Source of the DNA: Hyphomicrobiales bacterium
Lineage (GTDB): Bacteria; Pseudomonadota; Alphaproteobacteria; Rhizobiales; Rhizobiaceae
Assembly: GCA_900472175.1 (NCBI GenBank)
Contig: UCHD01000009.1
Location: 124,001 to 188,000, forward strand
Length of the DNA stretch: 64,000 nucleotides
Direction: 5' to 3'
Shown: positions 35,742-45,102 of the stretch, one piece after another
Layout of the letters: every line of letters begins with the position of its first letter
Numbering within the stretch: position 1 is the first letter of the stretch
The notes under the pieces: model-generated
What the model saw: the letters and a program-made list of their open reading frames with translations, nothing else
Database searches by the model: none
What the model was told of the DNA's origin: nothing
Translations under genes and position numbers: made by a program

Positions 35742-38090
35742 ATGGGTGTTGAAGGCATTGGCGCAAGCGTTGCGCGAAAGGAAGACAAGCGGTTTTTGAC
35801 CGGCAAGGGCCGGTACACAGACGACATGAGCGTCCCGGGCATGAAATATGCGTTTTTCGTGCGCAGCCCCTATGCCCATGCCAAGATCAAGAGCATCGAC
35901 ATGTCGGCGGCCAAGGACATGCCCGGCGTCATCGGCATCCTGGAAGGCAAGCAATTGCAGGCCGATGCGATCGGCAACATCATCTGCGGCTGGATGATCC
36001 ATTCCAAGGATGGTTCGCCGATGAACATGGGTGTGTGGCGGCCCCTGGCACATGAAACCGTGCGCTATGTCGGCGATGCCGTTGCCATCGTCGTTGCTGA
36101 CAGTCTGGGCGAGGCCCGCGATGCGGCCGAGGCGGTGGTGGTTGACTACGACGTTCTTCCGGCGGTCACCGAAGCTGTCAAGGCGCTGGAGCCGGGGCAA
36201 CCGCAATTGCATCCGGAGGCGCCAAACAATCTGATCTTCGACTGGCAGATCGGCGACGGTGCCGCAACGGACAAAGCGATCGCGGACGCTGCGCATGTGA
36301 CCGAAATCACCCTTCGCAACAATCGGCTTGCGCCAAACCCGATGGAGCCGCGCGCAACGCTCGGCATCTATGACAGCGCCGAGGATCACTATACCTGTTA
36401 CACGACAAGCCAGAATCCGCATGTCGCCCGGCTGGTGATGAGCGCATTTTACAATGTGGCGCCGGAAAACAAGCTGCGGGTGATCGCGCCGGATGTCGGC
36501 GGCGGCTTCGGCTCGAAAATCTATATCTATCCCGAAGAGATCGTCTGTCTCTGGGCGTCGAAGAAGACCGGCGTGCCGGTCAAATGGACATGCGACCGCA
36601 CCGAAGCGTTCCTCACCGACGCGCATGGCCGCGACCATGTTTCGACGGTGAAGATGGCGTTCGACAAGGACAATCGGATCATCGGCCTGAAGGTCGATAC
36701 GATCGCCAATCTCGGCGCCTACATGTCGCTGTTCTCGTCCGCCGTGCCGACCTATCTCTATGCCACCCTGTTGTCCGGCCAATATGCCATTCCGGCCATC
36801 CATGCCAATGTCCGCACAGTCTATACCAACACGGTGCCGGTCGATGCCTATCGCGGTGCCGGGCGGCCGGAGGCGACCTATCTGCTGGAGCGGACGATGG
36901 AGACCGCGGCGCGGGAACTCGGCGTCTCGCCGGCCGAGCTTCGCCGCCAGAACTTCGTGCGGACTTTCCCCTACCAGACGCCGGTGATCATGAATTACGA
37001 TGCCGGCGACTACGAGGCATCGCTCGAAGCGGCGATGGCATCGGCCGACTGGAACGGGTTTGCCGCCCGCAAGGCGGAGGCGGCCCGGCGCGGCAAAAAG
37101 CGTGGTATCGGCATGAGCTGTTATATCGAAGCCTGTGGTATTGCGCCGTCGGCGGCTGTCGGCTCGCTCGGGGCCGGTGTCGGCCTGTGGGAATCGGCCG
37201 AGGTCCGGGTCAATGCCGTCGGGACGATCGAGGTAATGACCGGGTCGCACAGTCATGGCCAGGGGCACGAGACCACCTTTGCCCAGCTGGTCGCCGATCG
37301 GCTCGGCGTTCCGATCGATAGTGTCAACATCGTCCATGGCGATACCGACAAGGTACAGATGGGTATGGGAACCTATGGCTCCCGCTCCGGCGCCGTGGGG
37401 ATGTCGGCGGTGGTCAAGGCGCTCGACAAGGTGGAGGCCAAGGCCAAGAAGATCGCCGCCCACCTGATGGAGGCGGACGAAAGCGATATCGTCATTGAGA
37501 ATGGCGAACTGAAGGTGGCGGGTACCGACAAGACGCTGCCCTGGTTCCAGGTGGCGCTCGCCGCCTACACCGCCCACAACCTGCCGGCGGGCATGGAGCC
37601 GGGATTGAAGGAGGGCGCGTTCTACGATCCGTCCAATTTCACCTTCCCGGCCGGGTGTTACATCTGCGAGGTCGAGGTCGATCCGGAAACGGGCGTGACC
37701 GACATCATCCAGTTCGTGGCGGCTGACGATTTCGGCAACATCATCAACCCGATGATCGTCGAGGGCCAGGTGCATGGCGGGATCGCGCAAGGGATCGGCC
37801 AGGCGCTGCTCGAAAACGTCCATTACGATCCGCAGAACGGTCAGCTGATCACGGCGAGCTACATGGATTATGCCATGCCGCGCGCCGACGACCTGCCGTC
37901 GTTCACGCTGTCGCACCAGAACACGCCGTGTCCGTCAAATCCGTTGGGGATCAAGGGCTGTGGCGAGGCGGGTGCGATTGGTTCGCCACCGGCGCTGATG
38001 AACGCCATTACCGATGCGATCGGCAACAACAGTCTGACGATGCCTGCGACGCCGCAAAAGGTCTGGGCCGCGCTCAACGCCGCCAACTGA
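35742..38090 (+). CDS. coxL: Molybdenum hydroxylase large subunit, form II CoxL type
   Basis: Molybdopterin-cytosine-dinucleotide subunit of 782 residues. Segments typical of the family include VGGGFGSK, the active-site loop AYRGAGRPE near residue 370 and the late catalytic glutamate in GCGEAGAIG. AYRGAGR identifies form II; form I CO dehydrogenases have AYxCSFR. Physiological CO oxidation by form II proteins is disputed, so another aldehyde or heterocycle may be the substrate. GGAGGAG precedes the ATG. Maturation genes (coxDEFG) are not in the window. Confidence 0.87.
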   Translation: MGVEGIGASVARKEDKRFLTGKGRYTDDMSVPGMKYAFFVRSPYAHAKIKSIDMSAAKDMPGVIGILEGKQLQADAIGNIICGWMIHSKDGSPMNMGVWRPLAHETVRYVGDAVAIVVADSLGEARDAAEAVVVDYDVLPAVTEAVKALEPGQPQLHPEAPNNLIFDWQIGDGAATDKAIADAAHVTEITLRNNRLAPNPMEPRATLGIYDSAEDHYTCYTTSQNPHVARLVMSAFYNVAPENKLRVIAPDVGGGFGSKIYIYPEEIVCLWASKKTGVPVKWTCDRTEAFLTDAHGRDHVSTVKMAFDKDNRIIGLKVDTIANLGAYMSLFSSAVPTYLYATLLSGQYAIPAIHANVRTVYTNTVPVDAYRGAGRPEATYLLERTMETAARELGVSPAELRRQNFVRTFPYQTPVIMNYDAGDYEASLEAAMASADWNGFAARKAEAARRGKKRGIGMSCYIEACGIAPSAAVGSLGAGVGLWESAEVRVNAVGTIEVMTGSHSHGQGHETTFAQLVADRLGVPIDSVNIVHGDTDKVQMGMGTYGSRSGAVGMSAVVKALDKVEAKAKKIAAHLMEADESDIVIENGELKVAGTDKTLPWFQVALAAYTAHNLPAGMEPGLKEGAFYDPSNFTFPAGCYICEVEVDPETGVTDIIQFVAADDFGNIINPMIVEGQVHGGIAQGIGQALLENVHYDPQNGQLITASYMDYAMPRADDLPSFTLSHQNTPCPSNPLGIKGCGEAGAIGSPPALMNAITDAIGNNSLTMPATPQKVWAALNAAN

Positions 38091-38102
38091 GGAGGAAACG
38101 AT

Positions 38103-38900
38103 ATGTATGCGACCAATTACCACCGCGCATCCTCGGTTCAGGATGCGGTGAAGCTGCAGGCGGGTGCCGACGAGGGCAAGTATCTGTCCGGCGGCATGAC
38201 GCTGATCGCGACGATGAAGCAACGGCTGGCATCGCCGAGCGATCTCGTCGATCTGCGGCATATCCCCGACCTCAAGGGTATTTCCGGCAATGGGAAGTCC
38301 GTGCGAATCGGCGCTGCGGTGACGCATTTCGATGTCGCGTCGTCCGCAGAGCTGAAGGCTGTCTGTCCGGCAATCTGCGATCTCGCCCATCACATCGGCG
38401 ATCCGCATGTGCGCCATATGGGCACGATCGGCGGGTCGGTGGCCAACAACGACCCGGCGGCGGATTATCCGGCAGCCCTTCTGGCGCTCGATGCTATCGT
38501 TGTCACCAATGCCCGCGAGATCAAGGCGGCGGACTTCTTCACCGGCCTGTTCGAGACAGCGTTGGAGGACGGCGAGATGATTGTCGCCATCACGTTCGAT
38601 GCGCCGCAAAGAGCCGCCTATGCCAAGTTCCGCAATCCGGCGTCGCGCTATGCCATGACCGGGGTCTTCGTTGCCCGCCGGGACAATGGCGATGTGCGGG
38701 TGGCGGTCACCGGTGCCGGTGCCGATGGGGTCTTTCGGCATTCCGGCATGGAGGCAACCCTTGCCGCCAACTGGTCGCCGGATGCGCTTGCCGGTATTGC
38801 GGTCGACCCGTCGAACCTTATGGCGGATATCCATGCCAGTTCGGAATACCGCGCCAATCTGGTGAAGGTCATGGCCAAACGCGCCGTTGCGGCCTCGTAA
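38103..38900 (+). CDS. coxM: Molybdenum hydroxylase medium (FAD) subunit, CoxM type
   Basis: FAD-binding subunit of 265 residues, with flavin-binding loops SGGMTLIATMKQR (about 31-43) and HMGTIGGSVANNDPAADYPA (about 103-122). It takes electrons from CoxS. It begins 12 bp after coxL with GGAGGAAACG upstream, and a terminator follows within 35 bp, closing the coxSLM operon. Confidence 0.88.
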   Translation: MYATNYHRASSVQDAVKLQAGADEGKYLSGGMTLIATMKQRLASPSDLVDLRHIPDLKGISGNGKSVRIGAAVTHFDVASSAELKAVCPAICDLAHHIGDPHVRHMGTIGGSVANNDPAADYPAALLALDAIVVTNAREIKAADFFTGLFETALEDGEMIVAITFDAPQRAAYAKFRNPASRYAMTGVFVARRDNGDVRVAVTGAGADGVFRHSGMEATLAANWSPDALAGIAVDPSNLMADIHASSEYRANLVKVMAKRAVAAS

Positions 38901-38933
38901 AGGATTACCGCTGGTTTCCTTGAAACAGAATAT

Positions 38934-38958
38934 AAGGACGGGATCCCCCGTCCTTTTT
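38934..38958 (+). terminator. Terminator of coxSLM
   Basis: AAGGACGGG and CCCGTCCTT form a 9-bp stem followed by TTT, 34 bp after coxM and just before the hemA promoter. Confidence 0.85.
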
Positions 38959-38966
38959 ACATGGTC

Positions 38967-38980
38967 TTGACTCAGATCAA
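38967..38980. promoter_or_regulatory. FNR/FixK-type box upstream of hemA
   Basis: TTGACTCAGATCAA matches the FNR/FixK consensus TTGAT-N4-ATCAA at nine of ten defined positions. It lies about 145 bp before hemA and just after the coxSLM terminator. Oxygen-responsive control of hemA by FixK/FNR proteins is known in rhizobia, where heme demand rises under microaerobiosis. Confidence 0.65.
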
Positions 38981-39125
38981 GGTTAAGTGGAATGAAATTC
39001 ACGACGGATAGTTTGGAACTGTTCAAAATTAGGGGCCTTTTGCCGCACTTGGCCGCGATAACCCTCGCAAAGGTTGACGCCGCCACGCTTTGGATCAAAA
39101 AGACGGCAAGGTTCTGGAGACAATG

Positions 39126-40343
39126 ATGGATTTCGAGAGTTTCTTTAAGGGTGAGTTGGACGGCCTGCATCAGGAAGGCCGTTACCGCGTTTTTGCCGAT
39201 CTGGAACGCCAGAGCGGGCAATTTCCCAAGGCGACCCGTTACAATTCGGCCGGCGAGAAACAGGACGTCACCGTCTGGTGTTCCAACGACTATCTCGGCA
39301 TGGGCCAGCATCCCAAGGTCACCGAGGCGATGAAACTCGCCATCGACCAGTGTGGCGCGGGTGCGGGAGGCACCCGGAATATCTCGGGCACCAACCACTA
39401 TCACGTTCTTCTCGAGCGCGAACTTGCTGATCTGCATGGCAAGGAATCGGCGCTGCTGTTTACCTCCGGCTACGTGTCCAACTGGGCCGCACTCGGAACG
39501 CTCTGTTCGAAGATTCCCGGTGTGATCGTCTTTTCGGACGCCGGGAATCACGCATCGATGATCGAAGGCATCCGCTACTCCAAGTGCGAGCGGGTGATCT
39601 TCAAGCATAACTCGCTGACGGATCTCGAAGCGAAGCTGCAGGCTGCCGATCCGCGTGCGCCAAAAATCATTGCCTTCGAATCGGTCTATTCGATGGATGG
39701 CGATATCGCTCCGATCAAGGAAATCTGCGATCTCGCGGACAAGTATGGCGCGATGACCTATCTCGATGAAGTGCACGCTGTCGGCATGTACGGTGCGCGT
39801 GGCGGTGGTATCGCCGAGCGCGAAGGCCTGATGCACCGCCTGACGGTGATCGAGGGCACGCTCGGCAAGGCGTTTGGCGTCATGGGCGGTTACATCGCTG
39901 CATCGACGGCGCTGTGCGATTTCATCCGCTCCTTCGCATCCGGTTTCATCTTCACGACGGCGCTGCCCCCGGCACTGGCTGCCGGTGCGGTCGCCTCGAT
40001 CCGGCACCTGAAGGAAAGCCAGGTCGAACGCTTCGCCCATCAGGAACGTGTTCGCCGTCTGCGCAATCTGCTCGACAAGAACGGCATTCCGCATCTCAAC
40101 AATCCGAGCCATATCGTGCCGGTGATTGTTGGCGACGCATCCAAGTGCAAGTGGATCTCCGACCTGCTGCTTGATAATTGCGGCGTTTATGTTCAGCCGA
40201 TCAACTATCCGACGGTTCCGAAGAAGACCGAGCGTCTGCGCATCACGCCGACGCCGCTGCATTCGGATGCCGATCTCGATCATCTGGTCGGCGCGCTGCA
40301 CCAGCTCTGGTCGCGTTGCGCACTGGCAAGGGCCGTCGCATAA
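39126..40343 (+). CDS. hemA: 5-aminolevulinate synthase
   Basis: PLP enzyme that condenses glycine and succinyl-CoA, the first step of alphaproteobacterial heme synthesis. The 405-residue product has [36 protein letters not shown] and the PLP lysine in EGTLGKAFG. With the start at 39126 that lysine is residue 248, its usual number in this family. GGAGA lies 5 bp before this ATG; the adjacent upstream ATG at 39123 is too close to it. Confidence 0.95.
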   Translation: MDFESFFKGELDGLHQEGRYRVFADLERQSGQFPKATRYNSAGEKQDVTVWCSNDYLGMGQHPKVTEAMKLAIDQCGAGAGGTRNISGTNHYHVLLERELADLHGKESALLFTSGYVSNWAALGTLCSKIPGVIVFSDAGNHASMIEGIRYSKCERVIFKHNSLTDLEAKLQAADPRAPKIIAFESVYSMDGDIAPIKEICDLADKYGAMTYLDEVHAVGMYGARGGGIAEREGLMHRLTVIEGTLGKAFGVMGGYIAASTALCDFIRSFASGFIFTTALPPALAAGAVASIRHLKESQVERFAHQERVRRLRNLLDKNGIPHLNNPSHIVPVIVGDASKCKWISDLLLDNCGVYVQPINYPTVPKKTERLRITPTPLHSDADLDHLVGALHQLWSRCALARAVA

Positions 40344-40368
40344 GAGTTGCCAAAGACTTGAAGTTGCA

Positions 40369-40400
40369 ATGCGGATCATCGAAAGATGGTCCGCATTTTT
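40369..40400 (+). terminator. Terminator after hemA
   Basis: ATGCGGATCAT and ATGGTCCGCAT pair with one wobble around CGAAAG, followed by TTTT. It lies 25 bp after hemA and 30 bp before the next gene. Confidence 0.85.
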
Positions 40401-40429
40401 GATTCTGGGCAGTCTTTCAGGAGTTTTGA

Positions 40430-41548
40430 ATGGGCATCGCGCGCAGGCTCAATCAGGTGATCGACCGGTTTCTCGAATCCGGTAAAATCACCGGAACCGT
40501 GGTGCTTGCCTATCAGCATGGCAAACCGCTTTTCCGTCGCGCGGCCGGTTATGCCGACCGGGAGGCGGGCAAGCCGGTCGAATTCGATACGATCTTTCGC
40601 CTCGCTTCGGTGACAAAGCCCATTGTTGCAGCAACGGCGCTGGCGATGGCCGATCAAGGCCGACTGTCTTTGTCCGACTTGGTGGCGGATTATCTGCCGT
40701 GGTTTCAACCGAAGGCGCCACGTGGCGCGGCCGCGGATATGACCCTTCACCATCTCCTTACTCATACGTCCGGACTGGTCTACGACGTCGCACTCGAGCA
40801 TCTGCCTGCGGATCGCGCCATCACTGTCGGTCTGCTCGATACCGATCTCGGCTACAAGGCCAATTTCGGCCGCCACAATGCTGTGCCGCTGGCCTTTAAG
40901 CCGGGGACTCAGTGGGCCTATTCTTTCGCTACGGATATTCTGGGGGCAGTGATTTCCACTGTTCACGGTGGCACGCTGGAAGAGGCAGTGGTGACTTACG
41001 TTGCTGAACCTCTCGGAATGACTGACAGCCGCTTTCATGTCACTGACGTTGCCCGGCTCGCCGTGCCCTACGCCGACGGTGATCCGGTTGCGGTGCGTAT
41101 GACCGACCCATATTTTGCGCCGTCAGATGCAGACTGGACGGTGGGTTTTTCACCGTCTCGAATCTTCAATCCCAAAGCCTTCCAATCCGGTGGTGCTGGC
41201 ATGGCGGGAACGGCTGATGACATCCTTGTTTTTCTTGAGATGTTGCGGACGGGAGGAGGCGCTATTCTCAAGCCGGAGACGGTGAGTCTCGGCCTTTCAA
41301 ATCGGATCGGCAGGCTGGTTTCCGATCCCGGCTGCTCTTTCGGTTATTTTGGCGCGGTGGTTGAAAACCCGGATGAGGCGCAGACGCCGCACTCGGTGGG
41401 TACTATCCGTTGGGGTGGTGTCTACGGCCACAATTGGTTCATCGATCCGGCCAAGGGGCTGACGGTGCTGAACATGAGCAACAATGCCGTGGAAGGCTGC
41501 ATGGGTGAATTTCCGAACCGGATCGTCGAGGCAGTCTACGCAGTTTAG
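40430..41548 (+). CDS. Serine hydrolase of the beta-lactamase (class C/EstB) fold
   Basis: A 372-residue penicillin-binding-fold hydrolase with the nucleophile motif SVTK (Ser60) and a second motif beginning at Tyr164 (YSF, where class C enzymes have YxN). No signal peptide is visible, so it is probably cytoplasmic. The relaxed second motif and the RWGG segment in place of KTG point to an esterase-like member and argue against a true beta-lactamase. It follows the hemA terminator by 30 bp, so read-through or a very short promoter must serve it. Substrate unknown. Confidence 0.78.
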   Translation: MGIARRLNQVIDRFLESGKITGTVVLAYQHGKPLFRRAAGYADREAGKPVEFDTIFRLASVTKPIVAATALAMADQGRLSLSDLVADYLPWFQPKAPRGAAADMTLHHLLTHTSGLVYDVALEHLPADRAITVGLLDTDLGYKANFGRHNAVPLAFKPGTQWAYSFATDILGAVISTVHGGTLEEAVVTYVAEPLGMTDSRFHVTDVARLAVPYADGDPVAVRMTDPYFAPSDADWTVGFSPSRIFNPKAFQSGGAGMAGTADDILVFLEMLRTGGGAILKPETVSLGLSNRIGRLVSDPGCSFGYFGAVVENPDEAQTPHSVGTIRWGGVYGHNWFIDPAKGLTVLNMSNNAVEGCMGEFPNRIVEAVYAV

Positions 41549-41555
41549 CCCGGCT

Positions 41556-42749
41556 TCAAGCCGCTGCGGCCTTGCGATCGACGATTGCCTTGGCCATACG
41601 CCGTGCGTCGCCGTCAATGGCAAAGACGTCGTCCATGGCAGATGCCGCAGGCGCCGTGATCATCGCCTCCATCACGGTCTCGGTTATTTCCGCCATCTGC
41701 AGGAAACCGACATGTCCGCCGATGAAGGCCTCCAGTGCCACTTCCTTGGCGGCATTTAGGATTGCACTCTGCATGCCGCCGCGCTCCATCGCCAGCCGGG
41801 CGAGGCGCAGCGCCGGGAAGCGCTCTTCATCCGGAGCTTCGAAATCCAGCCGCGATAGTTTTGCGAAATCCAGCCGTTCGACGTCGAGCGCCGGCCGCGC
41901 CGGATGCGATAGCGCGTAACCGATGGCTGTGCGCATGTCCGGGCAGCCGAGCTGCGCCAGCACTGAGCCGTCGCTATAGCCGACCATCGAATGGATCACC
42001 GATTGCGGATGGACGATGACTTCAATCTGGTCCGGGCGCATGCCGAACAGATGCTTGGCCTCGATCATCTCGAGCGCCTTGTTGAACATCGAGGCGCTGT
42101 CGATCGAGATCTTCAGGCCCATCGACCAATTGGGGTGGGCGCGGGCCGTGGCGGCGGTGACATCGCGCATCTCGGTAAGCGTCGAGCGACGGAAGGGGCC
42201 GCCGGAGGCGGTGAGGATGATGCGCTCGACGGCATGGCGCTGATGTTCTTCCAGCACCTGGTAGATGGCGTTGTGTTCGCTATCGACCGGCAGCAGCTTG
42301 CCGCCACCGGCATGAACGGCGCGCACGAAAAGATCTCCGGCCGAAACCAGGCACTCCTTGTTGGCAAGCGCGATATCAGCGCCGCGCCGCGCCGCAGCCA
42401 ACGTTGGGGCAAGACCTGCCGTGCCAACAATGGCGGCCATCACCCAGCCCGCATCACGCTGCGCCGCTTCGATCAGTCCGCTACGGCCAGCGGCGGCTTC
42501 AATGCCGGTGCCTGCCAGCGCTGCCTTGAGGTTTTCGTACTGGCCTTCATCCGCCGTTACTGCGAGTTCGGCGCCGGTCGCTTTTGCCTGTTCGGCAAGC
42601 AGTGCCACATTGCCGTTGCCGGTCAACGCGGCGATATCGAAGGCTTCGCGTCCGCCGAGTTGGCGGATGACGTCGAGTGTGCTGGTGCCGATCGAGCCCG
42701 TCGAGCCCAGAATGGTCAAGCGGCGTTTGCCTTGCGCGCCGGAGGTCAT
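41556..42749 (-). CDS. dxr: 1-deoxy-D-xylulose-5-phosphate reductoisomerase
   Basis: NADPH-dependent second enzyme of the non-mevalonate isoprenoid pathway, about 397 residues. Visible: the N-terminal NADPH loop ILGSTGSIGTSTLDV, VDSEHNAIYQ with the metal and substrate residues, LTASGGPF and the SIDSASMFNKALEMIEAKHL segment. The start MTSGAQGKRR has GGGA 7 bp upstream; MKNKKQRDLA ten codons earlier is possible. Stands alone, convergent with the serine hydrolase gene 7 bp away. Confidence 0.93.
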   Translation of the reverse strand: MTSGAQGKRRLTILGSTGSIGTSTLDVIRQLGGREAFDIAALTGNGNVALLAEQAKATGAELAVTADEGQYENLKAALAGTGIEAAAGRSGLIEAAQRDAGWVMAAIVGTAGLAPTLAAARRGADIALANKECLVSAGDLFVRAVHAGGGKLLPVDSEHNAIYQVLEEHQRHAVERIILTASGGPFRRSTLTEMRDVTAATARAHPNWSMGLKISIDSASMFNKALEMIEAKHLFGMRPDQIEVIVHPQSVIHSMVGYSDGSVLAQLGCPDMRTAIGYALSHPARPALDVERLDFAKLSRLDFEAPDEERFPALRLARLAMERGGMQSAILNAAKEVALEAFIGGHVGFLQMAEITETVMEAMITAPAASAMDDVFAIDGDARRMAKAIVDRKAAAA

Positions 42750-42917
42750 GGCCAAGTCCCGTTGTTTTTTGTTTTTCATGGTAGGCTCTACAGGTGAAAG
42801 TGGATGCCAACAAGGGTAGCTTCGCTCCGGGTGGGAGCGATAGGGTCGCAGGTGCTGCGAATCACTGGCCGCTGCTCCTGGGGCAGGGGCAGTTTTTTGC
42901 CGGAAAGGATGTTCCCA

Positions 42918-43631
42918 ATGCTGAAACTTGCGCTGTTTCTTTCCTGTTCCTGCGTGTTGATCGATGCCACGTCGGTTTCGACCATCGCTGCCGAATCGGT
43001 GCCGAACGAGCTGGTGGGGACATGGCTGGCGGAAGATATCGGAGGTGGCGGCGTCATCGATTATCTGCAGACCACGCTGGAAATCAATGATGACGGCACC
43101 TATTCCGGCTTTGCGGGCTGCAACAACTATACCGGCACCTTCGACCTGAAGAAGGGCGAAATCCTGTTTGGTCCCGCGGGCGCGACGCGCAAGATGTGCG
43201 TGCCGGCGGTGATGGATCAGGAGACGAAATTCTTCGCCGCCCTGAAAACCGGCCTGTCTTGGAAAATCGAGCAAACCAAGCTGGTGCTGGCAAAAGCCGA
43301 TTCGAAAACCGCCCTGCGGCTTGCACCGCATACGGTGTCATCGGATGTCCTGATCAATATTCCGGGCGCCCGGATGGTTGACCGGCAGTCGATACGTTAC
43401 GACTGTGCCGGCCAGCCGATCGCTGCCGAATATATCAATGCCGGTCCGGTCTCGCTGGTGACACTGACGATTGGCGGCGAGTTCGTGATTGCCTCCAACG
43501 TTCTCTCGGGATCGGGCGCCAAATATGCGGGCGGACAGTATGTCTGGTGGACGAAAGGCGATGAGGCGACCTTGATCGATACGATGAAGGGCGAAGACGC
43601 CCCCGGTATCGCCTGCTCGAAAGTGGAATAG
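42918..43631 (+). CDS. Exported META-domain protein fused to an MliC-type lysozyme inhibitor domain
   Basis: A 237-residue secreted or lipid-anchored protein (signal MLKLALFLSCSCVLIDATSV). Residues of about 30-125 form a META/HslJ domain (LVGTW ... GFAGCNNYTGTFDLKKGEI ... KMC). The last 80 residues resemble MliC/PliC inhibitors of C-type lysozyme, from YDCAGQPIAAEYI to GIAC, the two end cysteines presumably paired. MliC family members protect peptidoglycan from host lysozyme. The chosen ATG has AAGG about 9 bp upstream. Confidence 0.75.
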   Translation: MLKLALFLSCSCVLIDATSVSTIAAESVPNELVGTWLAEDIGGGGVIDYLQTTLEINDDGTYSGFAGCNNYTGTFDLKKGEILFGPAGATRKMCVPAVMDQETKFFAALKTGLSWKIEQTKLVLAKADSKTALRLAPHTVSSDVLINIPGARMVDRQSIRYDCAGQPIAAEYINAGPVSLVTLTIGGEFVIASNVLSGSGAKYAGGQYVWWTKGDEATLIDTMKGEDAPGIACSKVE

Positions 43632-43639
43632 GCCCTGTC

Positions 43640-43670
43640 CACCGGCAGGAACGCCGGTGGTTTCTCTCTA
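43640..43670. terminator. Terminator between META-MliC gene and the monooxygenase gene
   Basis: CCACCGGC and GCCGGTGG form an 8-bp perfect stem followed on the + strand by TTTCTCTCT. The two flanking genes converge here. Confidence 0.7.
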
Positions 43671-43683
43671 CGGTTTTGATCTT

Positions 43684-45081
43684 TTACCCGCGCGCCGCCA
43701 GCCTTGCCCATTCCTGCGCCTGGTGGCGATAGGTTGCGCCCGGATGCGGCGCGGCAAGCCGTGGGCTTTGGCCGAACAGCTTTTCACGCAGGGTACCCTT
43801 CGCATAGTCCTTCTTGTAGACGCCGCGTTTCTGCAATTCCGGCACCAGCAGGTCGACCGCGTCCTCGAAGCTTTCCGGCGTCACCGCATAGGCGAGGTTG
43901 AAGCCATCGACATCGGTATCCTCGACCCACTCCTGCAGCAGGTCGGCAACTGTCGAGGGCGAGCCGACAAAGACCGGGCCGAAACCGCCGATGCCGACCC
44001 AATCGGCCATTTCCCGCACGGTCCAGACCTTGCCGGGGTCGATCGTGGTGAACGTCTCGACCGCCGATTGAACCGCATTGGTGTAGCGATGACGCAGTGG
44101 CTCGTCGGGTGCGAATTGGCCAAAATCGATGCCGGTCCAGCCGGAGATCAGGGCTTGTGCACCCTCGTAAGAGACATATTTCCGGTAATCGTCGAACTTC
44201 TTCTTCGCTTCGGCATCGGTTTCGCCGAGGATGACGGTCTGCAGGTTGAAGGCAAGGATCTTTCTGGGATCGCGGCCGGCCTTTTCGGCGGCCTCACGGA
44301 CATTGGCGACGTAGCGTTTCAAAACCGGCTTGGAGGGTGCGGCGACGAAGATGCACTCGGCATGGGCGCCGGCGAAATCCTTGCCGCGGCTTGATGCGCC
44401 GGCCTGATAGAGCACCGGCGTTCGCTGTGGGGATGGCTCGCTCAGGTGAATGCCAGGCACGGTGAAATGCTTGCCCGCGTGATGGATCGGATGAACCTTT
44501 TCCGGGTGGGTGAAGATGCCGCTGTCGCGTTCGCGCACCACCGCGTCCTCCTCCCAGCTACCTTCCCAGAGTTTGTAGCAAACCTCGAGATATTCCTCGG
44601 CCAGATCATAGCGATCGTCATGGTTGGTCTGGTTTGCCTGGCCGATGTTCTGGGCGCCGCTGTTCAGATAGGACGTGACGATGTTCCAGCCGACGCGCCC
44701 TTTGGTCAGGTGATCGAGTGTCGAGATGCGGCGGGCGAATGTGTAGGGATGTTCGAAGGAAAGGGATGCCGTCAGGCCGAAGCCGAGATGTTCGGTGACA
44801 TAAGCCATGGTCGGCACAAGCTGCAGCGGGTCGTTGACCGGCACCTGGGCCGAGTGGCGCAAAGCCGCATCGACATTGCCGTTCAGCACGTCATAGACGC
44901 CGAGAACATCGGCGAGGAACAGGCCATCGAACTTGCCGCGCTCAAGGGTCTTTGCCAGATGCACCCAGTAGTCGAGGTCCTTGTATTTCCATGACTGGTC
45001 GCGCGGATGCCGCCAGAGGCCCGGCGACTGGTGTCCGACGCAGTTCATGTCGAAGGCGTTCAGCCTGATTTCGCGGCTCAT
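43684..45081 (-). CDS. FMN-dependent monooxygenase of the NtaA/SnaA/DszA (LLM) family
   Basis: A 465-residue bacterial-luciferase-like flavin monooxygenase. The N-terminal pattern MSREIRLNAFDMNCVGHQSPG, then FDGLFLADVLGVYD and GRVGWNIVTSYLNS, are hallmarks of the NtaA/SnaA/DszA branch, which oxidises aminopolycarboxylates or cleaves sulfones using FMNH2 and O2. It is the last gene of a minus-strand operon with a CUT2 ABC importer, beginning 21 bp after a permease gene. With two DszC/SfnB-like genes nearby, an organosulfur substrate is likely. No flavin reductase gene was seen close by. Confidence 0.85.
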   Translation of the reverse strand: MSREIRLNAFDMNCVGHQSPGLWRHPRDQSWKYKDLDYWVHLAKTLERGKFDGLFLADVLGVYDVLNGNVDAALRHSAQVPVNDPLQLVPTMAYVTEHLGFGLTASLSFEHPYTFARRISTLDHLTKGRVGWNIVTSYLNSGAQNIGQANQTNHDDRYDLAEEYLEVCYKLWEGSWEEDAVVRERDSGIFTHPEKVHPIHHAGKHFTVPGIHLSEPSPQRTPVLYQAGASSRGKDFAGAHAECIFVAAPSKPVLKRYVANVREAAEKAGRDPRKILAFNLQTVILGETDAEAKKKFDDYRKYVSYEGAQALISGWTGIDFGQFAPDEPLRHRYTNAVQSAVETFTTIDPGKVWTVREMADWVGIGGFGPVFVGSPSTVADLLQEWVEDTDVDGFNLAYAVTPESFEDAVDLLVPELQKRGVYKKDYAKGTLREKLFGQSPRLAAPHPGATYRHQAQEWARLAARG

Positions 45082-45102
45082 GTTCGTTTCCTTGTGTAGA
45101 TG

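Noticed and set aside
35625-40379. Two very long minus-strand open frames (763 and 814 codons) opposite coxL and hemA
   Set aside because: They mirror strongly supported genes, are rich in Arg/His/Asp as antisense frames of high-GC genes are, and show no domain or ribosome site.
43684-45081. LLM protein as nitrilotriacetate or EDTA monooxygenase
   Set aside because: The family includes such enzymes, but the two DszC/SfnB-type neighbours fit sulfur chemistry better; not excluded by sequence alone.
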